From Tatumella citrea (GTDB lineage Bacteria > Pseudomonadota > Gammaproteobacteria > Enterobacterales > Enterobacteriaceae), in contig NZ_CP015579.1 of the NCBI RefSeq assembly GCF_002163585.1, positions 1,054,001 through 1,118,000 of the forward strand: DNA of 64,000 bases, read 5' to 3'. Every line of letters begins with the position of its first letter. The stretch's first letter is position 1. Made by a program: the position numbers and the translations under genes. Below, piece after piece: positions 44,745 through 55,508 of this stretch. The notes under the pieces were generated by a model. The model saw only the letters and a list, made by a program, of their open reading frames with translations, was not told the origin of the DNA and ran no database searches.

Positions 44745-45815
44745 ATGCGCGTTGCTGATTTTAATTTTGACCTGCCAGAGTCATTAATAGCTCATTATCC
44801 CCAGCCTGACCGGAGCGGTTGCCGCCTGCTGTCACTGGATGGCCCTACGGGTGAGATCTCCCATGGGATTTTCACTGAAGTGCTGGATAAGCTTAATGCC
44901 GGCGATCTGCTGGTATTTAATAATACCCGGGTGATCCCCGCACGGGTGTTTGGTCGTAAAGCCAGTGGCGGAAAGATTGAAGTGCTGGTTGAGCGCATGC
45001 TTGATGAACACCGTGTGCTGGCTCATGTCCGTGCCTCCAAGTCACCTAAACCCGGCAGTGAACTGCTACTGGGAGATGACGAAAGTGTAAAAGCGACAAT
45101 GGTAGCCCGCCACGACACCCTGTTCGAGATTGAGTTTGCGGATGAGCGCGCGGTACTGGATATCCTCAACCAGGTCGGGCATATGCCGTTACCACCCTAC
45201 ATTGACCGTCCGGATGAAGAGTCGGATCGTGAATTGTATCAAACCGTGTACAGCGCTCGCCCGGGTGCAGTTGCTGCACCTACCGCAGGCCTGCATTTCG
45301 ATGAGCCATTGTTACAGGCATTGCGCGATAAAGGGGTTGAAATGGCTTTTGTCACCCTGCATGTCGGGGCAGGGACATTTCAGCCGGTGCGGGTCGACAG
45401 TATTGAAGACCATAAGATGCATTCTGAGTATGCGGAAGTTCCTCAGGAAGTCGTCGATGCAGTTCTGGCCTGCAAGGCCCGGGGTAATAAAGTGGTAGCA
45501 GTAGGAACCACTTCTGTCCGTTCACTGGAAAGTGCGGCACAGGCTGCCAAAGAACAACTTATTGCACCATTTTTTGATGATACGCAGATTTTCATTTATC
45601 CGGGCTATCAATACCAGGTGATTGATGCTCTGATCACCAACTTTCATCTGCCGGAATCAACACTGATTATGCTGGTGTCGGCCTTTGCCGGTTATCGTCA
45701 GACGATGGAAGCCTATCGCCAGGCCGTGAATGAGCAATATCGCTTCTTCAGCTACGGCGATGCCATGTTTATTCATAAAAACCCCGCGGCTGCTGAGCAG
45801 ACGATCGGGGAATAG
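44745..45815 (+). CDS. queA: S-adenosylmethionine:tRNA ribosyltransferase-isomerase
   Basis: A 356-residue enzyme that transfers the ribosyl part of SAM to the 7-aminomethyl-7-deazaguanine of tRNA in queuosine synthesis. [68 protein letters not shown] and [20 protein letters not shown] are diagnostic. Length is that of E. coli QueA. First gene of queA-tgt-yajC-secDF. Confidence 0.97.
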   Translation: MRVADFNFDLPESLIAHYPQPDRSGCRLLSLDGPTGEISHGIFTEVLDKLNAGDLLVFNNTRVIPARVFGRKASGGKIEVLVERMLDEHRVLAHVRASKSPKPGSELLLGDDESVKATMVARHDTLFEIEFADERAVLDILNQVGHMPLPPYIDRPDEESDRELYQTVYSARPGAVAAPTAGLHFDEPLLQALRDKGVEMAFVTLHVGAGTFQPVRVDSIEDHKMHSEYAEVPQEVVDAVLACKARGNKVVAVGTTSVRSLESAAQAAKEQLIAPFFDDTQIFIYPGYQYQVIDALITNFHLPESTLIMLVSAFAGYRQTMEAYRQAVNEQYRFFSYGDAMFIHKNPAAAEQTIGE

Positions 45816-45858
45816 GAAAGCTGGTCGGTAAAATACCGACCATGATCAGGATGTTTAA

Positions 45859-47019
<1,161 letters not shown>

Positions 47020-47044
47020 CTATAAATCTAATGAGGGAAATTTA

Positions 47045-47377
47045 ATGAGTTTTTTCATTTCTGACGCTGTTGCCGCTGCTGGTACTCCGTCTCAGGGAAG
47101 TCCATATTCTCTGGTGATCATGCTGGTCGTTTTCGGTTTGATTTTCTATTTTATGATTTTGCGTCCACAGCAGAAGCGTTCAAAAGATCATAAAAAACTG
47201 ATGGATGCGATCGGGAAAGGTGATGAAGTTTTAACTAACGGTGGTCTGGTCGGCCGCGTGACTAAAGTTTCTGAAACCGGATATGTGGTGATTGCACTGA
47301 ACGATACGACTGAAGTCGTGATCAAACGTGATTTCGTGGCTGCCGTTCTGCCGAAAGGCACAATGAAGGCGCTGTAA
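47045..47377 (+). CDS. yajC: Sec translocon accessory protein YajC
   Basis: A 110-residue single-span membrane protein. The membrane helix [20 protein letters not shown] is followed by [20 protein letters not shown] and a small beta domain. It co-purifies with SecDF and AcrB in E. coli. The ATG has GAGGGAAATTTA upstream, and the gene lies between tgt and secD in the usual operon. Confidence 0.97.
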   Translation: MSFFISDAVAAAGTPSQGSPYSLVIMLVVFGLIFYFMILRPQQKRSKDHKKLMDAIGKGDEVLTNGGLVGRVTKVSETGYVVIALNDTTEVVIKRDFVAAVLPKGTMKAL

Positions 47378-47402
47378 TTTTTTCTCCCCTAAGGGAATTG
47401 CC

Positions 47403-49250
47403 GTGTTAAACCGTTATCCTTTGTGGAAGTACATCATGCTGATCGTTGTCCTTATCGGCGGTCTGCTGTATGCACTTCCCAACCTGTATGGAGAGGATCC
47501 GGCCGTGCAAATCACTGGTGCGCGGGGTGCCGCCGCCAGTGAGCAAACGTTGGATCAGATCCAGAGTATTCTCAGTAAGGACAAGATCCCGAGCAAATCT
47601 ATTGCTCTGGAAAATGGTGCTATCCTTGCCCGCTTTACTAATACCGATATTCAGCTGCGTGCCCGTGAAGCGTTGGTCAGTGGTTTAGGTGACAACTATG
47701 TTGTTGCACTGAACCTGGCCCCTGCAACTCCGGCATGGCTGGCGCTGATTTCTGCTGAGCCAATGAAGCTGGGGCTTGATTTACGTGGTGGTGTCCACTT
47801 CCTGATGGAAGTCGATATGGATACTGCGTTAAGTAAGCTGCAGGAGCAGAACTCAGACAATATCCGCAGTGACCTGCGTGATCAGAAAATCCCTTATACC
47901 ACTGTTGGCAAAGCGCCAAACTATGGTGTCACTGTCAGCTTTGCTAACAGTGATGACCGCGATAAAGCCATTAGTTACCTGAGCCCACGTCACAATGATT
48001 TAGTGATTAAGAGTGATGGCAGCACTGGCCTGACTGCGGTGATGACTGATGCCCGTCTGAGCGAAGCCCGTGAATATGCGGTACAGCAGAACATTAACAT
48101 TCTGCGTAACCGTGTGAATCAGCTGGGTGTGGCCGAACCACTGGTTCAGCGTCAGGGTTCTGACCGGATTGTGGTTGAGTTACCAGGTATTCAGGATACT
48201 GCCCGTGCGAAAGAAATTCTTGGCGCCACTGCGACTCTGGAATTCCGTCCGGTAAACACCAGTGTTGATGCTACGGCAGCTGCGCAAGGTCGTGTGCCGG
48301 GTGACTCTGAAGTGAAACTGACTCAGGATGGCCAGCCGGTAGTGCTGTACAAGCGTGTTATCCTGACCGGTGATCACATTACAGACTCCACCTCCAGCAT
48401 GGATGAGTATAATCAGCCACAGGTTAATATTTCCCTCGACAGTGCCGGCGGAAATATGATGTCTAATTATACCAAGGATAATATCGGTAAACCGATGGCA
48501 ACCCTGTTTGTTCAGTATAAAGACAGTGGTAAGAAAGATGCCAACGGCCGCGCTATCCTGCAGAAAGAAGAAGAAGTTATTAACGTCGCGAACATTCAGT
48601 CTCGCCTCGGTAACAGCTTCCGAATCACAGGGATCAACAATCCGAACGAAGCTCGCCAGCTGTCGTTGTTACTGCGTGCCGGTGCTCTGATTGCACCTAT
48701 TCAGATTGTTGAAGAAAGAACCATCGGTCCAACTATGGGACAACAGAATATCAATCAGGGTCTGCATGCCTGCCTGTGGGGGCTGATTGCCTCGATTCTG
48801 TTTATGGTTGTCTGGTATAAGAAGTTTGGTGTGATTGCAACGACTGCACTGATCTCTAACCTGGTGCTGATTGTTGGTATCATGTCCTTGTTACCGGGCG
48901 CGACACTGACCATGCCGGGGATTGCAGGGATCGTTCTGACTCTTGCCGTCGCCGTCGATGCAAACGTATTAATCAATGAACGTATCAAAGAAGAACTCAG
49001 GAACGGCCGCAGTGTTCAGCAGGCTATTCATGAGGGATACCGTGGTGCGTTCTCCAGTATCGTTGATGCCAACATTACGACGCTGATTACTGCGATTATC
49101 CTGTATGCCGTAGGTACCGGGTCTATCAAAGGATTTGCGATTACGACAGCCATTGGTGTTGCGACCTCCATGTTCACAGCAATCGTTGGTACACGTGCTA
49201 TCGTGAACCTGCTGTATGGCGGCAAACGTATCAATAAGCTGTCAATCTGA
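47403..49250 (+). CDS. secD: Protein translocase subunit SecD
   Basis: A 615-residue RND-type membrane protein that with SecF drives late steps of protein translocation using proton motive force. [24 protein letters not shown] is the first membrane span; [20 protein letters not shown] is the D1 motif; a large periplasmic domain follows; [24 protein letters not shown] is the conserved membrane segment containing the Asp for proton coupling. The start is GTG 47403, as in E. coli. Confidence 0.98.
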   Translation: MLNRYPLWKYIMLIVVLIGGLLYALPNLYGEDPAVQITGARGAAASEQTLDQIQSILSKDKIPSKSIALENGAILARFTNTDIQLRAREALVSGLGDNYVVALNLAPATPAWLALISAEPMKLGLDLRGGVHFLMEVDMDTALSKLQEQNSDNIRSDLRDQKIPYTTVGKAPNYGVTVSFANSDDRDKAISYLSPRHNDLVIKSDGSTGLTAVMTDARLSEAREYAVQQNINILRNRVNQLGVAEPLVQRQGSDRIVVELPGIQDTARAKEILGATATLEFRPVNTSVDATAAAQGRVPGDSEVKLTQDGQPVVLYKRVILTGDHITDSTSSMDEYNQPQVNISLDSAGGNMMSNYTKDNIGKPMATLFVQYKDSGKKDANGRAILQKEEEVINVANIQSRLGNSFRITGINNPNEARQLSLLLRAGALIAPIQIVEERTIGPTMGQQNINQGLHACLWGLIASILFMVVWYKKFGVIATTALISNLVLIVGIMSLLPGATLTMPGIAGIVLTLAVAVDANVLINERIKEELRNGRSVQQAIHEGYRGAFSSIVDANITTLITAIILYAVGTGSIKGFAITTAIGVATSMFTAIVGTRAIVNLLYGGKRINKLSI

Positions 49251-49260
49251 GGAGCGCGTA

Positions 49261-50229
49261 ATGGCACAGCAATATAGTGTTGAACAATTAAACTATGGTC
49301 GTAAAGTGCATGATTTTATGCGCTGGGACTATCTGGCCTTTGCTATCTCCGGATTACTGCTGGTGGCTTCCGTGCTGGTCATGGGAGTCCGTGGGTTTAA
49401 CTGGGGGCTGGACTTCACTGGCGGGACCGTTATCGAGATTACCCTCGAGAAGCCAGGTGAGCTGGATACTATGCGTCAGGCGTTGCAAAACGCCGGCTTT
49501 ATGGAACCCCAGGTCCAGAACTTCGGTAGCAGCCGTGATGTTGTTGTCCGTCTGTCACCCAATGCGGGCAACACCGGACAGGAATTAGGTAACAAAGTCG
49601 TTTCTGTGATTAATCAGGCGACCAGTCAGACTGCCGTCGTGAAACGGATTGAATTTGTCGGACCAAGTGTGGGTAGTGACCTGGCGCAGGCCGGGGGCAT
49701 GGCTCTGTTGGTGGCATTAATCTGTATTCTGATTTATGTCGGTTTCCGCTTTGAGTGGCGACTGGCGTTGGGTGCCGTTCTGGCACTGGCGCACGATGTG
49801 ATAATTACGATGGGTGTTCTGTCGTTGTTCCATATCGAAATCGATCTGACGATTGTGGCATCACTGATGTCGGTAATCGGTTACTCGCTGAACGACAGTA
49901 TCGTGGTATCGGACCGTATTCGTGAGAACTTCCGCAAAATTCGTCGCGGAACGCCTTATGATATTGTTAACGTCTCTCTGACCCAGACACTGAGCCGTAC
50001 TATCATGACATCTGCCACTACGCTGGTGGTTGTTCTGATGTTGTTCCTGTTTGGTGGTGAGTTACTGAGAGGTTTCTCACTGACGATGCTGATCGGTATC
50101 ACTATCGGTACTGTCTCTTCGATTTATGTGGCTTCTGCGCTGGCGCTGAAGCTGGGCATGAAACGTGAGCATATGCTGGTACAGAAAGTCGAAAAAGAAG
50201 GGGCTGACCAGAAGTCATTACTTCCGTAA
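49261..50229 (+). CDS. secF: Protein translocase subunit SecF
   Basis: A 322-residue partner of SecD with six membrane segments. [20 protein letters not shown] and [23 protein letters not shown] are the D1 and D4-type motifs. Start ATG 49261 ([15 protein letters not shown]) follows TGAGGAGCGCGTA and lies 10 bases after the secD stop; the upstream in-frame codon at 49216 is inside secD. Its natural terminator is split by the insertion sequence at 50269. Confidence 0.97.
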   Translation: MAQQYSVEQLNYGRKVHDFMRWDYLAFAISGLLLVASVLVMGVRGFNWGLDFTGGTVIEITLEKPGELDTMRQALQNAGFMEPQVQNFGSSRDVVVRLSPNAGNTGQELGNKVVSVINQATSQTAVVKRIEFVGPSVGSDLAQAGGMALLVALICILIYVGFRFEWRLALGAVLALAHDVIITMGVLSLFHIEIDLTIVASLMSVIGYSLNDSIVVSDRIRENFRKIRRGTPYDIVNVSLTQTLSRTIMTSATTLVVVLMLFLFGGELLRGFSLTMLIGITIGTVSSIYVASALALKLGMKREHMLVQKVEKEGADQKSLLP

Positions 50230-50248
50230 TCACCTTCTTTTCAGCAGT

Positions 50249-50269
50249 AAAAAAGGCAGCCCGCGGGCT
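50249..50269 (+). terminator. Left part of the split secF/yajI terminator
   Basis: AAAAAAGGC followed by AGCCCGCGGGCT, the left arm plus a duplicated centre. The matching right arm is at 51683-51703. Joined without the insertion these would form a 30-base perfect palindrome with A and T tails, a bidirectional terminator. Confidence 0.8.
50258..50269. repeat. Left target-site duplication of the IS4-type element
   Basis: AGCCCGCGGGCT occurs here and at 51683-51694. Because the 12-mer is itself palindromic, a 10-base version (50259-50268) with element ends TAATGCC is equally possible. Confidence 0.75.
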
Positions 50270-50315
50270 AATGCCGATCGTTTAAGGATCATTTGACCGA
50301 TCCGGTGGTTGGTGT

Positions 50316-50349
50316 AAAAAGGGTTCATGTGCAGACATGGACCCTTTTT
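50316..50349 (+). promoter_or_regulatory. Hairpin before the transposase start codon
   Basis: AAAAAGGGTTCATGT and ACATGGACCCTTTTT pair over 15 positions (one G-T wobble) with a GCAG loop. The transposase ATG is at 50352, two bases after the stem. Read-through mRNA would fold here and hide the translation start region; such hairpins limit transposase synthesis in IS4-family elements. Confidence 0.65.
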
Positions 50350-50351
50350 AA

Positions 50352-51674
50352 ATGGAACTTTCGCAAGCTCTCGGCATTATTAATCTCACTGCTCCCGAAG
50401 AAGTACAAAGCCTCTCTGACCTGCTCTCTCCTGACCTCATCCGACAGGCGTTTTCCCTCACTGATACCGTCACGCTGCGTAAGCGTAAACTTCCCCTTGA
50501 GTCGATGGTCTGGCTGGTTATCGGTATGGCCATATTCAACAATAAGCCCATGAGCCATATCGTGAATTTGATGGATATTGTTGACCGGACCGGACGGTCA
50601 TTTACCGCACCCAGCTCTGTGATTGCCCGCCGAAAAACACTGGGCGAAGATGCCATCCGGGTCCTGTTTGATCTCACTCAACAACACTGGCACGAAGAAG
50701 CCAGACATCCCCTCTGGCACGGGTTGACGCTTAATGCTGTTGATGGCGTTGTCTGGCATACCCAGGACACTCCTGAAAATGCAGAGGCCTTCGGCAAAGC
50801 ATCTAATCAGCATGGTGAACGCGGTTATCCTCAGGTTCGTATGGTGTGTCTGATGGAACTCAGCAGCCATCTGCTGCGTGCAAGTGTGTCAGGTCGCTAC
50901 GATATCAACGAAATGCGGCTGGCCGCTCAGCTGGCAGAAAATGCACCGGATAACAGTATTACGCTGTTTGATAAGGGCTTTTACTCTTTAGGGTTGTTAC
51001 ATGACTGGCATAATGCAGGTGAAAATCGCCACTGGCTAACGCCGCTGAAAAAGAACACTCAGTATGAAGTGGTACGAAAGCTCGGCAGGCAGGACGAACT
51101 GATACGACTGAAAACCACGCCTCAGGCCAGAAAGCAATGGAAAGGCCTGCCGGAAGAACTCATAGTGAGGCTAATCAGGCGGAAAGTGAACGGGACGGAA
51201 CGGCAGGTAGTCACTTCCATGACAGATGCGATGCGTTATCCGGCGACTGACGTGGCAGAACTTTATAAGCATCGCTGGGAAATCGAGCTGGGATATCGTG
51301 AGGCAAAGCAGTTTTTACTGGGAAACCGCTGGACGCTGAGAAGCCGGTTGCCCGATCTGGTGAAGCAGGAGCTATGGGGAATACTGCTGACGTATAACCT
51401 GGTGCGTTACCAGATGATTAAAATGGCGTTCAGCCTGAAAGGAAATTACCTGCCTTACCAGTTGAGCTTCAGCGGTGCAGTATCAGAGATATTACGGCTA
51501 CTGATCGGTCTGCCGTGGGCTTCACCGGGAGTCATCCCGGGTCACCTTAAACACTTTTACAGTAATGCCGGGATGCTGAAACTGCCACCACGACGAGAAC
51601 GGGAATATGTGAGAGAAGTGAGGGAGAAAAGGTCGAAATATCCCTTTAAAAACAATGCCGGTCACCTTAAGTGA
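50352..51674 (+). CDS. IS4-family transposase
   Basis: A 440-residue DDE transposase. The catalytic triad is D131 (NAVDGVVW), D207 (ITLFDKGFYSLGLL) and E312 within the IS4 signature Y305-x2-R308-x3-E312-x6-K319 (YKHRWEIELGYREAKQ). N-terminal LRKRKLPLESMVW and C-terminal LTYNLVRYQMIKMAFSLKG are shared with the E. coli IS4 transposase. No good Shine-Dalgarno sequence precedes the ATG; GGACCC is buried in the upstream hairpin. The frame is complete. Confidence 0.95.
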   Translation: MELSQALGIINLTAPEEVQSLSDLLSPDLIRQAFSLTDTVTLRKRKLPLESMVWLVIGMAIFNNKPMSHIVNLMDIVDRTGRSFTAPSSVIARRKTLGEDAIRVLFDLTQQHWHEEARHPLWHGLTLNAVDGVVWHTQDTPENAEAFGKASNQHGERGYPQVRMVCLMELSSHLLRASVSGRYDINEMRLAAQLAENAPDNSITLFDKGFYSLGLLHDWHNAGENRHWLTPLKKNTQYEVVRKLGRQDELIRLKTTPQARKQWKGLPEELIVRLIRRKVNGTERQVVTSMTDAMRYPATDVAELYKHRWEIELGYREAKQFLLGNRWTLRSRLPDLVKQELWGILLTYNLVRYQMIKMAFSLKGNYLPYQLSFSGAVSEILRLLIGLPWASPGVIPGHLKHFYSNAGMLKLPPRREREYVREVREKRSKYPFKNNAGHLK

Positions 51675-51682
51675 CCGGCATT
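51654..51682 (+). terminator. Hairpin at the right end of the insertion sequence
   Basis: AATGCCGGTCAC and GTGACCGGCATT form a perfect 12-bp stem with a CTTAA loop. The stem contains the transposase stop codon and the right terminal repeat. It lacks a T run, but would be a stable 3-prime structure on the transposase mRNA. Confidence 0.6.
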
Positions 51683-51694
51683 AGCCCGCGGGCT
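51683..51694. repeat. Right target-site duplication of the IS4-type element
   Basis: AGCCCGCGGGCT, identical to 50258-50269, followed by GCCTTTTTT, the right arm of the split terminator. Confidence 0.75.
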
Positions 51695-51718
51695 GCCTTT
51701 TTTGTTTAACAGGACAGG

Positions 51719-52249
51719 CTATTTAAATGGCCGGAACTGATGAACATTAACTACCAGTGACTGATCATGGGCCATCTCCGGGGCTTTCAACACAAACTGT
51801 GCCTGTTCTCCGGGGGACAGCGGCGTTATCTGCCGGATGACCTGTTGCGTCAGAGGCGATGGAGACGAAGTAGCCTCCTGTTGGTCAGCGGAAATGGCTG
51901 ACAACTCCGCAGTCAGTTCAAACGGTGGCAGTACCGCAGTCCCGGCATTTTTTACCTGCAACACGGTGCCGGTATCCGAAGACTGTGGCACCAGCTGTAA
52001 CAGTAACTTTGCCTGAGGGTCGAGCAATTCCACAGGGCTGTTGGCCAGAGGCACTAACCATGCACCATGAGTAGAGGCTGCATTCATCCGGTGTTGATAA
52101 GCCAGAGCCGACGATTGCTCAGACAAATGACTCAGAGAGCGGTTCAGTTGCCCTACAGTAGTATCCAGTGTTGTGGCTGGCGGCACCGAATGGCTGCATC
52201 CGGCCAGTACCAGTGAGGACACGAGCACCCATAAATGCCTGTTTTTCAT
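51719..52249 (-). CDS. yajI: YajI, DUF3251 lipoprotein
   Basis: A 176-residue lipoprotein with signal MKNRHLWVLVSSLVLAGCSH (lipobox LAGC, C18). The mature part has a helical section (TVGQLNRSLSHLSEQSSALA) and a C-terminal beta domain (AWLVPLANSPVELLDPQAKL), as in E. coli YajI. Function unknown. In E. coli yajI lies just before nrdR and after tsx; here tsx and yajD are missing and kbp lies in between. Confidence 0.88.
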   Translation of the reverse strand: MKNRHLWVLVSSLVLAGCSHSVPPATTLDTTVGQLNRSLSHLSEQSSALAYQHRMNAASTHGAWLVPLANSPVELLDPQAKLLLQLVPQSSDTGTVLQVKNAGTAVLPPFELTAELSAISADQQEATSSPSPLTQQVIRQITPLSPGEQAQFVLKAPEMAHDQSLVVNVHQFRPFK

Positions 52250-52258
52250 CGCCGGATC

Positions 52259-52693
52259 TTAAGCTTGTGGAATGCGCAGAGCCTGTCCTGGATAAATTTT
52301 ATCCGGACTGGACAGCATCGGCTTATTGGCTTCAAAAATTTTGTTGTACTTACCAGCGTCGCCATAAAACTGTTTGGAGATAGCGCTCAGTGTATCCCCG
52401 GATTTGACGGTATAGAAGGTCGGACTGCTTTCCGCGCCGCTGGCGGTAATTTTATCGTCTACCTGTGTAATACCCGCGACGTTGCCGACAGCAATCAGGA
52501 TTTTTTCTTTCAGTTCCTGGCTCAGACCGTCACCCGAAACTGTCGCGGTGCCGTCATTGACACTGACATTAACTTTGTCACTGTCAGGAATTCCCAGTTT
52601 GTTCAGGTGATCCTGAATTTTAGTGCCAGCATCAGCAGATACGGCATCCCACAGTTTCTCACCTGCTTCTTTGACAAAACTAAACAGTCCCAT
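52259..52693 (-). CDS. kbp: Potassium-binding protein Kbp (BON-LysM protein)
   Basis: A 144-residue protein with an N-terminal BON domain ([20 protein letters not shown]) and C-terminal LysM domain ([31 protein letters not shown]). It matches E. coli Kbp/YgaU (149 residues), a cytoplasmic K+ sensor needed under high potassium. Start ATG 52693 has TTAGGAGAAATT upstream. In E. coli the gene is far away; here it is directly upstream of yajI, nine bases apart on the same strand. Confidence 0.92.
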   Translation of the reverse strand: MGLFSFVKEAGEKLWDAVSADAGTKIQDHLNKLGIPDSDKVNVSVNDGTATVSGDGLSQELKEKILIAVGNVAGITQVDDKITASGAESSPTFYTVKSGDTLSAISKQFYGDAGKYNKIFEANKPMLSSPDKIYPGQALRIPQA

Positions 52694-52882
52694 AATTTCT
52701 CCTAAATTTTTCCTAAGTGCGTACACAACCTGTGTCCGGTTAAGGATAGTTGAAATAGTCGGACATGAAAAATAAACAAAATCTGATTCTCCAAAATGAA
52801 ACTAACAGCACGTGAATACGTTTAGTTAACACTGACTTCGCGTTACACTAGAGCCATTGAATCTCTGTACCGGGAATATTCC

Positions 52883-53332
52883 ATGCATTGTCCGTTTTGT
52901 GCCGCAGTGGATACCAAAGTAATAGACTCTCGTCTGGTCAGTGAAGGGTCGTCTGTCCGTCGTCGGCGTCAGTGTCTGGTTTGCCATGAACGATTCACTA
53001 CTTTTGAAGTGGCAGAACTTGTTATGCCAAGAGTGGTGAAAAGTGATGATGTGCGCGAGCCCTTTGATGAAGACAAACTGGTTCGCGGCATGATGAAAGC
53101 TCTGGAAAAACGCCCGGTGAGTGCGGATGATCTGGACAGTGCCGTACACCGGATTAAAGCGCATCTGCGGGCGACCGGAGAACGTGAAGTCCCGAGCAAA
53201 ATGTTGGGGAATCTGGTGATGGATGAACTAAAAATGCTGGATAAAGTGGCTTATATCCGCTTTGCCTCTGTGTATCGAAGTTTCGAGGACATCCGTGAGT
53301 TCGGTGAAGAAATTGCCAGGTTACAGGACTGA
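52883..53332 (+). CDS. nrdR: Transcriptional repressor NrdR
   Basis: A 149-residue repressor of ribonucleotide reductase genes. The zinc ribbon uses C3, C6, C31 and C34 ([18 protein letters not shown]) and binds NrdR boxes. The ATP-cone (residues about 49-139: [20 protein letters not shown]) senses ATP/dATP. Length is that of E. coli NrdR. First gene of nrdR-ribD-ribE-nusB-thiL-pgpA. Confidence 0.98.
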   Translation: MHCPFCAAVDTKVIDSRLVSEGSSVRRRRQCLVCHERFTTFEVAELVMPRVVKSDDVREPFDEDKLVRGMMKALEKRPVSADDLDSAVHRIKAHLRATGEREVPSKMLGNLVMDELKMLDKVAYIRFASVYRSFEDIREFGEEIARLQD

Positions 53333-53336
53333 CACT

Positions 53337-54440
53337 ATGTCTGATCAACACTATATGGCCCGCGCTCTGGAACTGGCGCGCCGCGGACGTTTTACTACCG
53401 CACCTAATCCAAATGTCGGGTGTGTCATCGTCAGGGACGGACAGATTGTCGGTGAAGGCTGGCATCAGCGTGCCGGTGGCCCGCATGCAGAAGTTCATGC
53501 ATTGCGGGCGGCCGGGGATCAGGCCAAAGGGGCAACAGCTTATGTCACACTGGAACCTTGCAGCCATTTTGGCCGTACACCGCCTTGTTGTGATGCGCTG
53601 ATAGCAGCCGGAGTCAGTCGGGTTGTTGCCGCAATGCAGGACCCTAATCCGGAAGTGGCGGGCAGGGGACTCTATCGCCTGCAACAGGCCGGGATTGAAG
53701 TGAGCCATGGTTTAATGCAGCAGGACGCCGAAGTACTTAACCGGGGATTTCTGAAACGGATGCGTACAGGCTTTCCGTGGCTGCAACTGAAACTGGGAGC
53801 ATCACTCGATGGCCGGACCGCCATGGCTAACGGAGAGAGCCAGTGGATTACTTCCCCCGAATCGCGACGCGATGTTCAGCGCTTTCGCGCTGCCAGCCAT
53901 GCAATACTAAGCACCAGTGCAACAGTGATTGCTGATGATCCGGCGTTGACAGTACGCAGCCATTCTCTTGATAGTGACAGCCTGTCAGCGATAGGGGGAG
54001 AGGAAAATCTGCGCCAGCCGGTCAGGGTAATTATCGATCGCCAGCAGTTACTCAAACCCGAACAGCAGTTGTTTAACCAGCCAGGAGAGACATGGCTGAT
54101 GCGTTCGGCATTATCCGGTGACTGGCCGGAAACCGTAAAACAATTTGTGGTTCCTCAGCATCAGGGGGCAACTGATCTGGTCGCAATGATGATGTTGCTG
54201 GGCCAGCAACAGATTAACAGCGTCTGGACTGAAGCCGGACCTACGCTGGCGGGTGCATTACTGCGTGCGGGGCTGGTTGATGAGCTGATAGTCTATATCG
54301 CCCCGAAATTACTCGGTAATGATGCCCGCGGTTTATGTACACTGCCGGGACTCAGCCATCTGGCTGATGCACCAGGCTTTAGTTTTACTGATGTCCGCCG
54401 TGTCGGAAACGATCTGCGGGTCATTTTACGTCCGGAATAA
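53337..54440 (+). CDS. ribD: Bifunctional riboflavin deaminase/reductase RibD
   Basis: A 367-residue enzyme for steps two and three of riboflavin synthesis. The N-terminal deaminase has the zinc site in GGPHAEVHALR and TLEPCSHFGRTPPCCDALI. The C-terminal NADPH reductase begins about residue 147 (LKLGASLDGRTAMANGESQW) and has WTEAGPTLAGALLRAGLVDEL. ATG 53337 is four bases after the nrdR stop; the frame extending to 53262 lies inside nrdR. Length equals E. coli RibD. Confidence 0.97.
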   Translation: MSDQHYMARALELARRGRFTTAPNPNVGCVIVRDGQIVGEGWHQRAGGPHAEVHALRAAGDQAKGATAYVTLEPCSHFGRTPPCCDALIAAGVSRVVAAMQDPNPEVAGRGLYRLQQAGIEVSHGLMQQDAEVLNRGFLKRMRTGFPWLQLKLGASLDGRTAMANGESQWITSPESRRDVQRFRAASHAILSTSATVIADDPALTVRSHSLDSDSLSAIGGEENLRQPVRVIIDRQQLLKPEQQLFNQPGETWLMRSALSGDWPETVKQFVVPQHQGATDLVAMMMLLGQQQINSVWTEAGPTLAGALLRAGLVDELIVYIAPKLLGNDARGLCTLPGLSHLADAPGFSFTDVRRVGNDLRVILRPE

Positions 54441-54533
54441 CAGTTTGCGCAAAAGCGAGAGCAGAGCGCAAAAGAGTATGCTAAAATTCGCCCCCCTTGC
54501 CGGGCGACCCGACTAATACCTGAAAGGAAAAGT

Positions 54534-55004
54534 ATGAAAATTATTGAAGCTCCGGTAGCAACACCTAACGCAAATATTGCCATTGTGATTGCTCGTTTTA
54601 ATAACTTTATCAATGACAGCCTGCTGGATGGTGCGGTTGATGCACTGAAACGTATCGGTCAGGTCAAAGATGACAATATTACTGTGGTCTGGGTGCCTGG
54701 TGCATATGAATTACCACTGGCGGCCAGAGCACTGAGCAAAACCGGCAAATATGATGCGGTAGTTGCGCTGGGTACTGTGATTCGTGGCGGTACTGCACAC
54801 TTTGAGTTTGTTGCGGGTGAAGCCAGTTCAGGAATTGCCGATGTGGCAATGAACAGTGATATTCCGGTAGCCTTCGGCGTGCTGACCACTGAAAATATCG
54901 AGCAGGCTATTGAGCGTGCCGGTACCAAAGCGGGTAACAAAGGTGCCGAAGCGGCCCTGACCGCACTAGAAATGATTAATGTTTTAAAAGCTATTAACGC
55001 CTGA
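54534..55004 (+). CDS. ribE: 6,7-dimethyl-8-ribityllumazine synthase
   Basis: A 156-residue lumazine synthase, the penultimate enzyme of riboflavin synthesis. [40 protein letters not shown] and [20 protein letters not shown] carry the substrate site, and [18 protein letters not shown] the C-terminal helix. Same length as E. coli RibE (also called RibH). Start has TGAAAGGAAAAGT. Confidence 0.98.
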   Translation: MKIIEAPVATPNANIAIVIARFNNFINDSLLDGAVDALKRIGQVKDDNITVVWVPGAYELPLAARALSKTGKYDAVVALGTVIRGGTAHFEFVAGEASSGIADVAMNSDIPVAFGVLTTENIEQAIERAGTKAGNKGAEAALTALEMINVLKAINA

Positions 55005-55020
55005 TTTTAAGGGGAATTTT

Positions 55021-55440
55021 GTGAAACCTGCTGCCCGACGCCGTGCCAGGGAGTGTGCCTTACAGGCATTGTACTCCTGGCAGATATCCAACAATGACAT
55101 TGCCGATGTGGAATACCAGTTTCTGGCGGAACAGGACGTCAAAGATGTTGATGTTAACTACTTCCGTGAATTACTGGCAGGTGTCGCGACCAACAGCGCC
55201 TATCTTGATGATCTGATGAAGCCGTACCTTTCCCGTCGTCTGGATGAACTGGGAGAAGTTGAGAAGGCTGCTCTGCGTATTGCTCTGTTTGAACTGAGTA
55301 AGCGTTCAGATGTGCCATATAAAGTGGCCATCAATGAAGGGATTGAGCTGGCAAAAGTATTTGGTGCCGAGGACAGCCACAAATTTGTTAACGGTGTACT
55401 GGATAAAGCAGCGCCACAAATTCGTCCTAACCGTAAGTAA
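55021..55440 (+). CDS. nusB: Transcription antitermination factor NusB
   Basis: A 139-residue helical protein that binds boxA RNA with S10 and supports rRNA antitermination. [20 protein letters not shown] and [18 protein letters not shown] are typical. The start is GTG 55021 with AAGGGGAATTTT upstream, as in E. coli where NusB also begins at this point. Follows ribE by 16 bases. Confidence 0.97.
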   Translation: MKPAARRRARECALQALYSWQISNNDIADVEYQFLAEQDVKDVDVNYFRELLAGVATNSAYLDDLMKPYLSRRLDELGEVEKAALRIALFELSKRSDVPYKVAINEGIELAKVFGAEDSHKFVNGVLDKAAPQIRPNRK

Positions 55441-55448
55441 TTAATCTG

Positions 55449-55473
55449 AGGCCGGTTAATCCGGCCTTTTTTT
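55449..55473 (+). terminator. Intrinsic terminator after nusB
   Basis: AGGCCGG and CCGGCCT form a 7-bp stem with a TTAAT loop followed by seven T. thiL begins only 36 bases later, so thiL-pgpA may need its own promoter or read-through. Confidence 0.85.
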
Positions 55474-55508
55474 ATGCCTGTTAAATTACCCGCTGAGTGA
55501 ACCTGTTT

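Larger units (their letters stand above)
50270..51682 (+). mobile_element. IS4-family insertion sequence, IS4-like
   Basis: An element of 1413 bases (or 1415 if terminal T/A are counted) with imperfect terminal inverted repeats: left AATGCCGATCGTTTAAGG, right (inward) AATGCCGGTCACTTAAGG, matching at 15 of 18 positions. These ends, the single IS4-type transposase, and the 10-12-base target duplication place it with IS4. It sits in the centre of the palindromic terminator between secF and yajI. The transposase frame is intact, so the element may be active. Confidence 0.9.

Noticed and set aside
53154..53708. Minus-strand ORF of 184 residues across nrdR and ribD
   Set aside because: Shadow of two well-supported genes; its composition (many Cys, His, Arg) is typical of antisense frames.
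53332..54534. FMN riboswitch before ribD or ribE
   Set aside because: The gap before ribD is four bases and the 93 bases before ribE lack the conserved FMN-element pattern.
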